From Simmondsia chinensis (taxonomy: Eukaryota; Streptophyta; Magnoliopsida; Caryophyllales; Simmondsiaceae), in contig JAGTTD010000008.1 of the NCBI GenBank assembly GCA_018398585.1, positions 6,026,501 to 6,090,500 on the forward strand: a DNA stretch of 64,000 nucleotides, in the 5' to 3' direction. The notes under the pieces are model-generated. The model worked only from the letters and a program-made list of their open reading frames with translations. It was not told the DNA's origin and searched no databases. How positions within the stretch are numbered: the stretch's first letter is position 1; each line of letters opens with the position of its first letter. Position numbers and translations under genes: made by a program. Of the stretch, positions 22,068-32,716 are shown one piece after another.

Positions 22068-23814
22068 ATGATGCTGGACAAAGGCAATCTGAGGGCTGCC
22101 CTTGAAATTGTAACTCATTCTGAGTGCCCCGTTGAAGAGGATTCCTCAATGGAACTTGCCCCTCAAGCACCTCCCATGGCAAATAGGTCAATAGAGTAGG
22201 CGAGGCTCAAGAAGGAGTTTCCCGAGGCATTAATTGCTCGTCCTTCTTTTGTTTTAATCTCCGAGACTGAAGATGAGTAAGGGGTAGCAATGTCACGTGC
22301 AGGTATTAGTTTCCTGACAATTATGAGAATCAGGGTCTAAAAGAGGATGAGTACCCCATTTTTCCGCAAGGGTTTTTTTTCGTGTTACTGTCAATGCTCT
22401 CGATGCTGGCCTATGATTCCCTATGCCACTCTTTGTTGTGAATATATTACTTCAATATAGCGTATGTCCTTGCCAAGTAACTCTAAATGCATATAGGAAA
22501 ATATATGGTTTCTAACTTGCCCATTTTGTTAACAAATTTCAACCTACGCACAAGGTCTTTGATATATTGATTAAAACAAAGCAACATAAGAGTGTTACGT
22601 CGTTCAAAACTAGTGGTGGCTCTACTTTTCTATAGAGTAACCCTTTGAATCTTTAAAAAAAGTGGCTGAGTAAGTTTATTTAGGTTAAGCCGCTAACTAG
22701 TCCCTAGTATCCTATGAGTTAGCGAGTTGTTAACAAGTAAATTCAACCCGAGTTGGATAGCCTAGGCAAGGAAAGGCATATAGTTATTTTACTAGGAAGA
22801 GAGGGAAAAGAAGGCATCTCGTTGCTGAAAATAACATCTTAAGACACTCCTAAAACCATTTCGCCCACCTTCATCTACTGGTATTGAGAGACCTCCTCGT
22901 AGAGTGCATCATTGCCTGGCGAGCCTGGAGGTTCCTTCACCTAGTGATGAGATTACTACTAAAGCGGGGACAAATGGTATTGGTTCTTCTACTCTTGCTG
23001 TTCATGTCCCAGCATCTAGGACTCCTTAAAGGGTCCTTGTTACGGGCTACGAAGTGAACGCGGCAGTAGGGAAGAAACAAGGGCTTCTGCCCCTCTGGCA
23101 CCTTCAATGATTATTAGTGATCTGGAGAGGCTATCTCAACTTTTAAAGGAGCTTGTTCCGCCAAGGGACTTGGAGCGTATTAGTGGTGCCCCTTCAGATG
23201 AGTTGGCGAGAAACTTGTCACAGGTAGCAGTTATTATTTGTCAACCTTCTATAACAACTTATGTTTGCCTTACCTGCACAAGCTTGTATCTTGCAGGGAC
23301 TAAACGCAGTTGGGTCCCTTCTAGTGGCATATTTGGAGAGAGATACACAAACCCAACATATATAAGAGGAACACGCCTCTTGTTTAGATGTCCTTAGAAT
23401 ATGGCAGGAATCAGATGAGCACAAGTATGCAACTATTGATGAGACGAAGACTAAGATTGGAAAACTTCAGTCAAGGGTTGCTAAGTTAGAGGCATCTTTA
23501 TTTGACAAAGTATGCATTGATTGTGAATCCAAGAGCAAACTTGAGGAATACCTTTCCAATTTGCCAACCCGATTGTCAACAGTTGGTGATGAGGCAGTAG
23601 AGAAATATCAATCCAACTCAGAGTTCTTTGACTTAAAGTGTCTACTTTACTAGGCTGGATCGGAGAAGGCATTATCTAAGTTTCATGAGAAAGTTAAGAG
23701 CATAGCCCTCGACTTGACATAACCTTACTCCAGGAGGAATTTGGAGAGGTCGGGAAAGAAGTTGAAGATGAAGGGGAGCAAAGCTTGAGCTCTCCAGGTG
23801 ATGCTGGGGATTAA
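22068..23814 (+). pseudogene. Antisense accessory ORF of the Tat-type element, spliced, decayed
   Basis: Plus-strand coding sequence runs against the LTR direction. Exon 1 starts at ATGATGCTGGAC (22,068) and continues past a TAG to a donor-like CAG/GTATTAG near 22,303. A second exon begins near 22,860 (IERPPRRVHHCLASLEV). Another intron is well defined at 23,224-23,296 (CAG/GTAGCA ... CTTGCAG/G), joining ARNLSQ to GLNAVGSLL in phase. The last exon is coiled-coil-like (TKTKIGKLQSRVAKLEASLF; VEKYQSNSEFFDLK) and ends, after a one-base shift, in an acidic tail (GKEVEDEGEQSLSSPGDAGD) at 23,814. Tat elements are known to carry extra ORFs in this place, some antisense. Function unknown. The five in-frame stops seen are all TAA or TAG. 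Confidence 0.65.
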
Positions 23815-24229
23815 CGTGTTGTCCACCTTTTCTTAACATTTAGCTTGTTTCTGTAATTAATAGTACGGGTGCAATCTTCTTTTTTCTTCCTAGTAGTTGG
23901 ACGATAAGATGGTATAAGTGTATATTAGCTGGCTCCTATTTCTATTTCATACTTTACTTGGAGTGGATACTTCTTTAGTTGACAATACGATGAATGCTTT
24001 TTTAAGAATAGTTGTGGTATGTAGAAACTTTGCCCTGTATTGAGGCCTGATTTTAAGGAACCTCTTTCACGTATTGTGCCAAGAGCAGGCTTGCCTTAAC
24101 AATCACCCCGTATCCATCAAGGAGCACCTTAACACAAAAGTGTTTTTGAGTTGACATTGAGTTGAATAGCGTACACAAGTATGGAGCATTTTCGAATGGC
24201 ACCAACGAGTACCAAATACCAAATATAAA
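23815..24229. other. Internal Tat-element sequence, no ORF
   Basis: Transition from the antisense ORF to the minisatellite. Nothing further recognised. Confidence 0.5.
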
Positions 24230-24790
24230 TACCGAAAACAAGTAGCAAATAACGAGTAGCGAATAACATTCACCAACACTGTACATTAATAGCAGTAATG
24301 AATAGCAAGTGGTGGATAGTGTATACCCATACTGTATGCCAATAGCATCAATGAATAGCGAATGGTGAATAGCATATACCCATAGCATCAATGAGTAGTG
24401 AATGGAGAATAGCGTATACCAATAACGTCAATGAATAACAAATGGTGAATAGCGTATACCAATAATGTAAATGAATAGCGAATGGTGAATGGCGTATACT
24501 AATATCATATACCAATAACATTAATGTATAGCGAATGGTGAATAGCGTATACCAATACTGTATACCAATAACGTCAATGAATAGTAAATGGTGAATAGCG
24601 TATACCAATAGCGAGTAGTGAATAGTGAGTACTGTAAACCGATAGCAAGCAATGAGTAGCGAGTAGTGAATAGTGAGTAGCGAGTAGTGAGTAGCGTAAA
24701 CCAATTACATCAACGAATAATGTGGCATATACCAATGGTGAGTAACGTCAATGAGTAGCGAATAATGAGTTGTGGGTAGCGTATCCTATA
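24230..24790. repeat. Minisatellite, basic unit about 41 bp
   Basis: The phrase AATAGCGTATACCAATA recurs at about 24,410, 24,451, 24,492, 24,544 and 24,596, joined by AACGTCAATGAATAGCGAATGGTG. The last part changes to a shorter GAGTAGTGAATAGTGAGTAGC motif. The open minus-strand frames across this block follow from the repeat and are not a gene. It lies in the 3' internal region of the Tat-type element. Confidence 0.85.
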
Positions 24791-25004
24791 AGAACTTAGA
24801 AGCAACCTATAGGATCACGATGAGTAGAGCATCGTGTCGCATTTCCTTTAGGCATATTCAAGTTTCCAGTAGGAATGCTTTGAGCTGCATATTAGCAAGG
24901 GACCCATACTTACACACAAACACAAACATACCATACAACTACACCTTTAGTACAACAAAGGAAAACCGGTATCGAGCTGTGTTAATACAAGTTTTTTCAT
25001 CCTA

Positions 25005-25280
25005 ACTTTGGAGAGGGTAGCCTCCTAGTAAAACATGAAGGCGGTAGCCCCCAGCTAAGCTAGAAGGCAGTAGGCCCTGGCTTAGAATTAACTAATTTCT
25101 GGAGGTTGGCATGGCCCCAAGCTAAGGATTAATTAATTTTTGGAGGATGGTGTAGCCCCAAGATAAGAATTTTGTATTAGCTTCTGGAGGGTGGCAGAGC
25201 CATAGACTAATAAACGACTCCTAGATGCTATTGTCGACTCCTAGAGGGCAACTGAGCCCTCTAGTCCTAGGCCCACACTA
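25005..25280. repeat. Second minisatellite, unit about 50 bp
   Basis: Units built around TCTGGAGGTTGGCATGGCCCC and AAGCTAAGGATTAATTAAT recur three to four times with changes (for example TTTGGAGGATGGTGTAGCCCC). It differs in sequence from the neighbouring arrays. Confidence 0.65.
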
Positions 25281-25609
25281 CTAACTTGCGACGGGAATTA
25301 AGTCCCCTAGTCACGAAGAGTAAGTTTTTTCAGCCCATAAAAGTGAGGCTTGATGATGATCCCCGCTTAGTGTAGTGGCTTTGGTCAATGAAGGCTTATA
25401 GATGTCCAAGCTAATTTGTTTGGGTTATATGCTGATTAGGGATGGTTGATTTTAGTTAACATATTTAGGGCATTGCCGAATCAACGTACTCAACCTGTGG
25501 GTTTTGGTTGATACAACTAGTACAGGCCAAAAGTCACTAATTTGCATTTCTGCTTGTTTTTGAAGTAGTCGGTTAGGTTGAGATGATCGAATAATGGTCA
25601 GGACTCTCC

Positions 25610-25870
25610 TCAACCCATTAAGTAGTGAATTCTGAGTAGGTTTCCTAATGCACTTGGTAGAGTAGCCAAGTGAGTGACCCATTTAATAAGTAGCAAACAA
25701 TGAGTAGGCTTAATATATAATGAGTAGCGAATAACAAGTACGTTCAACATTTCATCAGTAGTACAAGGAGTAGGCTTAATGTTTAGTACGTAGGACAAAA
25801 TGAGTAAGTTTGTCATTCAATGAGTAGCGGATGATGAGTGGGTTTACTCGGTGTCAGAGTAGCTGAGTAG
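25610..25870. repeat. GAGTAGC-type short repeat
   Basis: AATGAGTAGCGAATAACAAGTA-like and GGAGTAGGCTTAATGT-like phrases recur over 250 bp. They are related to the end of the 41-bp array, so the two were probably once one array. Confidence 0.6.
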
Positions 25871-27119
25871 TAAAAATAAAAAGTTGGCACTATCGCCATC
25901 CAATTAGCAAACTGAAGAACAAACTTCTTAACCTACTTAATGTCAAAATATCTAAATAGTAGAAGATTCTTAGGCTAACTTCCTAAAGACAATTTAGTCA
26001 CTCTACTTTAGAGATGGTTATCATGGTTATTAATTGTAAACCCTAGTTAAGCTTGGACAAACTTATCAAATTCATTTGAATTTGGTCAACTTAGTCTAAA
26101 TTCACACAAGTGTGGTCAAATATACTAACACTTGACAAAACATGGTAAACTTAATTATATCTGAGCATATTGAACCAGTTAAACTTGATCACGCATGGTT
26201 AGAGCCTATTAAGCTAGCCAAGTTTGGTTTGACTAGGGTCAAAGTTGGTCAGACCGGTCAAACTTGATCAAATTTGATTAGCTGGATCAAATACAGCCAA
26301 CCTATCAGCCTTTATTTTTCCTAATAATTAAAGAATTATGTTCTTTCTCGTATAGAGTTCATTGTGAAGCAAAGTTCTCACATTCAACGTTTCTAGCAGA
26401 GTTAGACATATCTGAAGCAAAAAGCTCTTGAAATATTAAAGTTTGTTGCTCATGAGATAAGATTGGACAAAGCTGATAGTAATCATGCCACTCTTTACGG
26501 TGCTTAGACTACTTGGGAAACGTTAATTAAAGATGTGTCTGCCCACATTACCACATCTTGTACTAATCTTAATGATATAGGGGGATGGTGGTGTAAGCTG
26601 CAAATTAGGTCATAAGATTGGTAGAGTGTTTGGCATAGGCAAAGCACAATCTGGGATTTAGCTTGCAATTAGCGAACAAATTCCAGTCGATTGCGGTGCC
26701 TTAGTGGGAATGCAATTTATATGGACACGGAAGGCGGCTTCATGGTAAAGCATGCTTAACAGATTGCTGAAGGATGTCTGCAGGATATGTTAAAGGATGA
26801 CTATGTTCATTATTGAGGTTTCTAGGCCAATGAACAGAAACTGCAGCCTAAGAATTTCTCGGCTAACATATTTCATTTCTGGATTCGCAATTACACTGGA
26901 CAAGTTCATCTCAGAACATAAAGATGTTAAGGTAGCTGTTATTGATAGCACCATGTATTACTACCGTCAAGATTTGAGGATTTGGTCCTCACGACTCACA
27001 CATTTAGTGGAATGGCCTTGACGTTGATGAAGCTTGCATAGAAATTCAGTCTCTCTAATGTATACTTTAAATAAGTGGCAAGTGTGTACTTCTATTGTTT
27101 TGAGCGAATTGAAAGTCTA
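25871..27119. other. Internal Tat-element sequence, unassigned
   Basis: 26,030-26,300 is rich in GGTCAAACTTGATCAAATTTG-like phrases, a weak degenerate repeat. 26,300-27,119 has mixed composition without a recognisable protein; the longest open frame (26,797-27,021, plus) has no family resemblance that I can name. Confidence 0.5.
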
Positions 27120-27130
27120 TCTAATGTGAC

Positions 27131-28634
27131 TTTTTTTTTTTTTTTTTTTTTAAATTGCGACAAAATAGCTAAACAAGCCGGTCACTAGCTAGGCGAGGCC
27201 GAAGTCTGACCGCAACAACATGGGGACCAAAAACATCTAACACAAAACAAGAAAACAGGAACAGAAACCCTCGCCTCAAAACACGACAAGCAGAAAGCGA
27301 GCACAAGGCCAGAAAAGACACGGATACAAGAAACAACAGCACGCGCAGAACCAACACAAGCAGGGATCCTAGCTGGAGAAAATCAGAAGGCCAGCACAAG
27401 AACCGAGAGTGGGACTGAAGCCACAACCCAATACCCAAACCATATCATTGAGCAAGAATGTCTGCCACCATAGCCGGGTCAAAACCATCAAAGTTGAAGC
27501 CCACCTTTTCTTCTAACTTTATTACCCACTCCGTATTCAGGAACCTCTCATCATACTCTTCTTCCGTAATCTTCTGGATTCGATTTCCCCTATTCTGTTT
27601 CTTCCTCTGTCCGGCTGTCTTAGTCGATTTTCCAGCATTACTTCTAGGAGACATATCCTTTAGGAAGTCTTGCAACTCCCGCTTCTCTCTCCCCTTCATC
27701 TTGCGCTTGATCGTTTTTCTCTCTCTTTTCGTTGTGCTCGTTTCGTTGTGTGGAATTTTTCTTTTTTCCTCCCGCCCATGCTAGGCCCTTCCATGAATGG
27801 AGCTGATACTGGCTGACGCTGCGGCGAACTAACCTCAGCTTGAGAGATATCGATTGCTATTATTGGCTCAAATCCTGGAGGAAATTCCGGCCCAGATGTT
27901 GTTGACTCATTATCACTATTGCTTCCCCGAGTATCGGTATCCGGTGTGGTTATCTGAGCATGATGTTGATGAGCTAGAGCTTCACGATTCTCAAACCCAT
28001 GGCAATAGTGGAGGAGGATGTGCCACATGCTGTGAAGCGCAAGGCCTGGCATGCAGGAGTAATCGCTGTAGGGCCCATCTCCCAAAGATATGGCCGTTGA
28101 TGTGGAGGAAAACATGTCCTGACGGCTGCCAAGCAACTCCCATCCCTTCATTTGCCAACCGTGGGGCAGGAATTGTATTCTCTTCCCTAATAATCGAGCG
28201 TTCTGATACCATATGTAAAGAAGGTTGAACCAATGAAAAAAGTCTTACCACGGTCATGCATTCGTTTTCTTGGGGGGAATGTGATGGGAGATAGGCCTAC
28301 TCCCTAGCCAATCTATCAGATGCGATTCTGGACACAACGCTAGGAGAGTAGTTTGGTATCAATACCGAGCTTCCTTCTTTAACGAAGATCATACGGGTTC
28401 CCCCACTGTGGTAAACCTGGATTATCCGGTTTATACATGTTGTGTGGCAAGTGTCAATCAAAATCCTTGCAATGTCAATGCACCTCATAGTGGATGTTCT
28501 GGAGTCCACCCTAATGAACTTCTCCCATAATTTGGCGATATCGGCAAAACATTCATTTGACCAACACTGGACATGCAATCCATTTAACTCGAGCCAAACC
28601 CTTTTGTTAATGGATCCAAGCGTCTCTCCAGAGT
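27131..28634 (-). mobile_element. L1-type LINE derivative with ORF1 only, 11-bp TSD
   Basis: On the plus strand the element begins with 22 T (27,131-27,152), the poly(A) tail of a minus-strand LINE. It is flanked by TCTAATGTGAC (27,120-27,130) and TCTAATGCGAC (28,635-28,645), an 11-bp TSD with one change. The 5' end starts inside ORF1, which runs to 27,445, and only about 290 bp of untranslated sequence separate ORF1 from the tail. No endonuclease-RT (ORF2) is present. It therefore inserted without ORF2, or lost it precisely while keeping both ends. Confidence 0.75.
27445..28634 (-). pseudogene. L1-type LINE ORF1 (nucleic-acid-binding, DUF4283-like), 5' truncated
   Basis: The first part reads INKRVWLELNGLHVQCWSN, then KLWEKFIRVDSRTSTMRCID and ARILIDT, the pattern of the N-terminal domain of plant L1 ORF1 proteins. 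The middle contains GPEFPPGFEP (about 27,880), a PPGFE motif common in the ORF1 linker. The C-terminal part (27,699-27,445) has KKQNRGNRIQKI and WVIKLEEKVGFNFDGFD, the usual ORF1 end. Parts are in three frames, so at least two frameshifts have occurred. ORF1 proteins coat LINE RNA. No zinc knuckle was seen. Confidence 0.7.
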
Positions 28635-28645
28635 TCTAATGCGAC

Positions 28646-29409
28646 TCTATAATAAATTTAGTCTAAATAAATGACAAGTATATGCTTAATATATGGTTGA
28701 ATGGATAATTTATAGGAATCTTTTTTTAACACAACTCTCCACGAATTTTTTGCATAAATAAACAAGAAGTTGAATTGAGATCAAATAACAAGTAAAAAGA
28801 TCTTAAAACTAGGGAAATTGGAGCGTAAATCCAAAGATGTTTAATGTTTTGAGTTCTAACTGACGAGCTTAATATAAAGATTATGCAATTAGACTCTATA
28901 ATAACTTAAATAATCGACGAAGGTATAATTTTTTCGAGTAACGCCTCTTTGGAATTACTATTTTAATTTGGGGCCCAATTTGGGGTTTATTTTTCTTAAT
29001 TATACTAATTTAGATACGAAATCTGGGTAAAATATTTTGACTTTAACAGTTGAATAAGATGAAAACAGAGAGTTCATAATAAAAACTTTTGTATATTTAT
29101 TGTTAGTTTGATTTTCTCACCTCTCTGCTATTTTTATTTTTTAATTTAAACTAATTTAGGTAAAATTTGATTGACATATTTTGACTTTATTGGTCAGGAG
29201 ATATGAAAACAAAAGGTTAATAATCAAAAGGTGGTAAAATATGTATACAAGAGAGAAAAGTTAATTATGTAAGTACAACTCAATAAATATAGTATTCTTA
29301 AACCACAACAACTAACACTATATCTGTAACAAAGAAAGAAAATAAGAAACAAATCTTTTCTGGAGAACAAATTTGTTTTCCTTTTACATATTTTTGAAAA
29401 AGGGCAGTG
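28646..29409. other. Internal Tat-element sequence, AT-rich
   Basis: No gene, terminus or repeat recognised. Confidence 0.5.
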
Positions 29410-29417
29410 TTTATGAG

Positions 29418-29979
29418 TAGAGCTGGCAAAATGTAACCCAATTCGATGACTTGACACATTTGACCAGCTACCCAACCCAACCCGACCCGACCCTAATCTG
29501 AAAATTTTAAAATTTATTATGACTCGAACCCAAATTTGACCTGATCCTAAGTTGACCCGACATGACCCGAATCTCAAAATGACCCGACTCATGGTAACCT
29601 GAGACCCAAACCAGACCCGTCCTGTATCCTGAAATGACCAAAATAGAAATCCAATTTATCATAGAATCTAAATAAAATGCTAATTGTAGTCATTACGTTT
29701 TATAGTTTTAGTTATAAATTTCAAGATAGAATAAATATATTATCAAAATAATCTAATTAGTCAACTTGAAATCCAACTTGACCCAAGGATACTCAACCTG
29801 AATTTAATCCAACCATAGGTTGACCCGACATAATGTCAACCCAACCCCAGATTTACCTGAATCCGAGGATGACCCGACCCAAGTCAGACCCAACCCGAAT
29901 TTGACTCGACCTGAGATAAACCCCACTTGAAGTTAACCCAACCTGGGCCTGACGTGACCCTACCTAATTGGCAGGTCTA
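29418..29979. mobile_element. hAT-like non-autonomous element, 562 bp, 8-bp TSD
   Basis: The ends are TAGAGCTGGCAAAA and, as complement of the right end, TAGACCTGCCAATT, a short imperfect terminal inverted repeat. The flanks are TTTATGAG (29,410-29,417) and TTTGTGAG (29,980-29,987), an 8-bp TSD with one change, as made by hAT transposases. The interior is packed with AACCCGACCC-type phrases and has no transposase. Confidence 0.8.
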
Positions 29980-30010
29980 TTTGTGAGATTAAAGAGAGTA
30001 CCCGATCCGC

Positions 30011-30357
30011 TCAACGAGGAACTTCGGCGACAACTTTCCCGCCACCGGTAAGCCACGTTGGCAGCAACAATGAACACAGCGGCAAAAGCGGTGTCCTTTC
30101 GTCCTTTCCCTCTCTCTCCAACCTCGTCAACAACTTTCTAGAAGGAAAATCCCGAGTGTGCAATGGCGGCGCGTTTCGATTCCAATGACAAATTCCTAAG
30201 GTCCAATCCAACGGCTCTGAGAGAACATGGTTACAAAGCTGAATATGCAGAACGAAGTAGAATCCAATTGGAACCCTCACCGGCGACGGTTCGAGTAAGA
30301 CTATCTCGGTGCGATGGTCCGTAATTTTTTGTTTCCTTTCCCATAGACGGTGCTACT
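30011..30357 (-). other. 5' untranslated region of the Tat-type element
   Basis: It lies directly downstream of the 5' LTR on the minus strand, where gag should start. A 89-codon open stretch (30,280-30,011) shows no gag resemblance. Gag-pol sequence is absent from here to the 3' LTR. Confidence 0.5.
30338..30357 (-). promoter_or_regulatory. Primer binding site of the Tat-type element, mutated
   Basis: Directly after the minus-strand LTR end (AAAACA) comes AGTAGCACCGTCTATGGGAA. It matches the TGGCGCCGTCTGTGGGAA site of plant Tat elements except for G-to-A differences, which points to decay of a methylated element. Confidence 0.7.
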
Positions 30358-30619
30358 TGTTTTAGGATTTATTTAGTAGGTCCTTTTAAGGAGAGCCGAA
30401 CTCAAGCTCTTGATGAAAAAGGAAACTGCCTCAAGCCTGGTGTAACCTGTAAAATGAGCAAATAGTCAGAGGGACCCGTAGGTTAAGCCTACAGGGGATC
30501 CCTCCGATGCTTAAGTCAGTACATATCCCAAAAATAATAACATGAATAAATAACAAATAAATAAAGGTAGTGAAATACTTATCCTAAGTTGAATAGAGAA
30601 GCTAAAAGACTGCGAAAAC

Positions 30620-30986
30620 TGTGAAGAAAACAACACTCAGATCTGGATCTGATTCAAATACTATAATAAATATGAGAAGCAAATCAAGAACGAAAAAGAG
30701 CAAAAGAACAAACACAGCGATTTACGTGGAAACCCCTCTTCAATCAAGAGGGGAGAAACCCACGGGCAGAGATGGAGAACTTTTATTGAATGAGAATAAT
30801 GGAAGAATTATAATTCACTTCCTCACTCTCTCTCTTTCTCTCTCTACTGCGCTCACTCTATATTGGATAACGCGTGGAAATTAGACTTCCATTCGATCGG
30901 CGTACCCTCTGGACGCGTCAAGCTTTTGTGAACCTTCCCGATCGATCGACTTCTTCCCCTTGATCCATCAACGATCGATAGAAACA
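30620..30986 (-). repeat. 3' LTR of copia element 1, with internal deletions
   Basis: Matches the 5' LTR but lacks about 35 bp next to the polypurine tract and about 40 bp around the TATA box and G-box. Because of these losses it is 367 bp against 454 bp. Confidence 0.85.
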
Positions 30987-31033
30987 AATCTCCACCCTGG
31001 CTCAAATTTCAAACAAAAGCCCCACAACCGGGG

Positions 31034-32570
31034 TCAACAAATAGAAACAAAGAGCCCAACCAAGTTTGAGCAATACTCGAATTTCCTGCCTGGTAGAACT
31101 TTTGTGAACATGTCTACTGGATTATCTTCAGTACCAATCTTCTTCAACTCCATCTTGCGCTCATCTATCAAATCTCGAATAAAATGATGCTTGACATCAA
31201 TGTGCTTCGTCTTGTCATGATACGTCATCTGATCTTTAGCTAGATGAATTGCGGACTAGTTATCACAGTAGACCCCAACTGTGCCCTGATTAACACTGAG
31301 TTAACCAACCAAACCTCTCAACCAAATAGCTTCCTTGAATGCTTCTTTTCAGTGCCATATACTCGGCCTCTGTAGTTGACTGTGTGGTAACTGACTGTAG
31401 ACATGCTCTCCAACTTATAGCACTGTCACCCAAATAGAACACATAACTAGAAGTAGACTTCCTTTTATTGAGGTCTCCACCGTAGTCTGAGTCAACATAC
31501 CCACCCAAACAACATTTACTCCTCCCAAACTACAAACAAACATCAAAAGTGCCATGTAAGTACCTGAGAATCCATTTAACAGTGTGCTAATGCTCTTTTC
31601 CGAGATTCGCCATGTATCTACTCACTTTGCTAGCAGCAAAAGCAATATCTGGGTGAGTACATACCATACCATATATAATACTACCAACTTCACTAGAGTA
31701 AGGGACCTATGATATGTACCTGACATCCTCATCTGTTTGAGGCGAATCCAATGTTGAAAGCTTAAAATAAGCTACCAACGAAGTGCTAACCGGCTTAGCA
31801 TCCTTCATATGAAATCGATCTAAAACCTTCTCAATATACTTCTCCTAAGACAACTATAACTTTCCTGCTTTTCGGTCCCTACTAGTTTCCATACCGAGTA
31901 TCTTCTTGGCTGCTTCCAAATCTTTCATCTTGAACTCGCTTTTCAACATTTTTTTCAAACTATTAACATCAGCCATGTTCTTAGCTGCAATCAATATATC
32001 GTCAACATGTACCAGAAGATAAATGAACGAACCCGAGTTTGTCTTGCTGAAGTACACACAACTGTCATAGTTATTCCTAAAGAGCCCATTACTAGTCATA
32101 AACTGATCAAACCTTTTGTACGACTTCCTAGGTGACTGTCTCAAACCATATAGAGATCTTTTCAACAAACAAACATGGTCTTCCTTACCCTCAACAACGA
32201 AACCTTCAGGCTAATGCATGTAAATACTCTCCTCTAGCTCACCATGCAAAAATGCAGTTTTAACAACTAACAGCTCAAGCTCTAAATCATGCATAGCTAT
32301 TAAGGCAAGTATCACTCGTATGGAACTATGTCTAACAACAGGTGAGAAAATATCATGAAGATCAACACCATGAACATGACTGTAGCCTTTAGCTACTAAC
32401 CGAGACTTGTACCTTGCATCTTCCACTCCTGAAATGCCTTCTTTTCGTTTAAAGACCCATTTGCATCCTATAACTCTCTTTCCTGAGTGAGGCTTGAGTA
32501 GTTGCCAAGTCTAGTTCTTCTGCAATGACTCCATTTCTTCATGCATGCCCATTGGCCAATTTTTTGTGTC
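31034..32570 (-). pseudogene. Copia reverse transcriptase and RNase H, few stops
   Basis: RT begins near 32,500 (VEDARYKSRLVAKGYSHV), continues with LLKRSLYGLRQSPR (32,160) and the catalytic box LVHVDDILIA (about 32,010), where YVDD reads HVDD, so both Asp are kept. RNase H follows: GYVDSDYGGD (31,500) with its Asp, TEAEYMAL (Glu) near 31,370, and KTKHIDVKHHFIRD near 31,205. A stop after SIYMH and a few others split it. RT and RNase H would turn element RNA into DNA. Confidence 0.9.
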
Positions 32571-32716
32571 AGATTTAGATACAGCCCTTGAATATGTATA
32601 AGGTTCATAATCTTCCACTGTCTCAGCTATAGTAAGGGCATAGGCTATCAACTCTTCATACCCATATTTCTGTGGCGGCTAATCTGTCTTTTCTGCCTTC
32701 CGCAAGCAATAGTATA

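Noticed and set aside
24053..24704. Two overlapping minus-strand open frames with repeated YSL/IHYS residues
   Set aside because: They are translations of the 41-bp minisatellite, without start context or family match.
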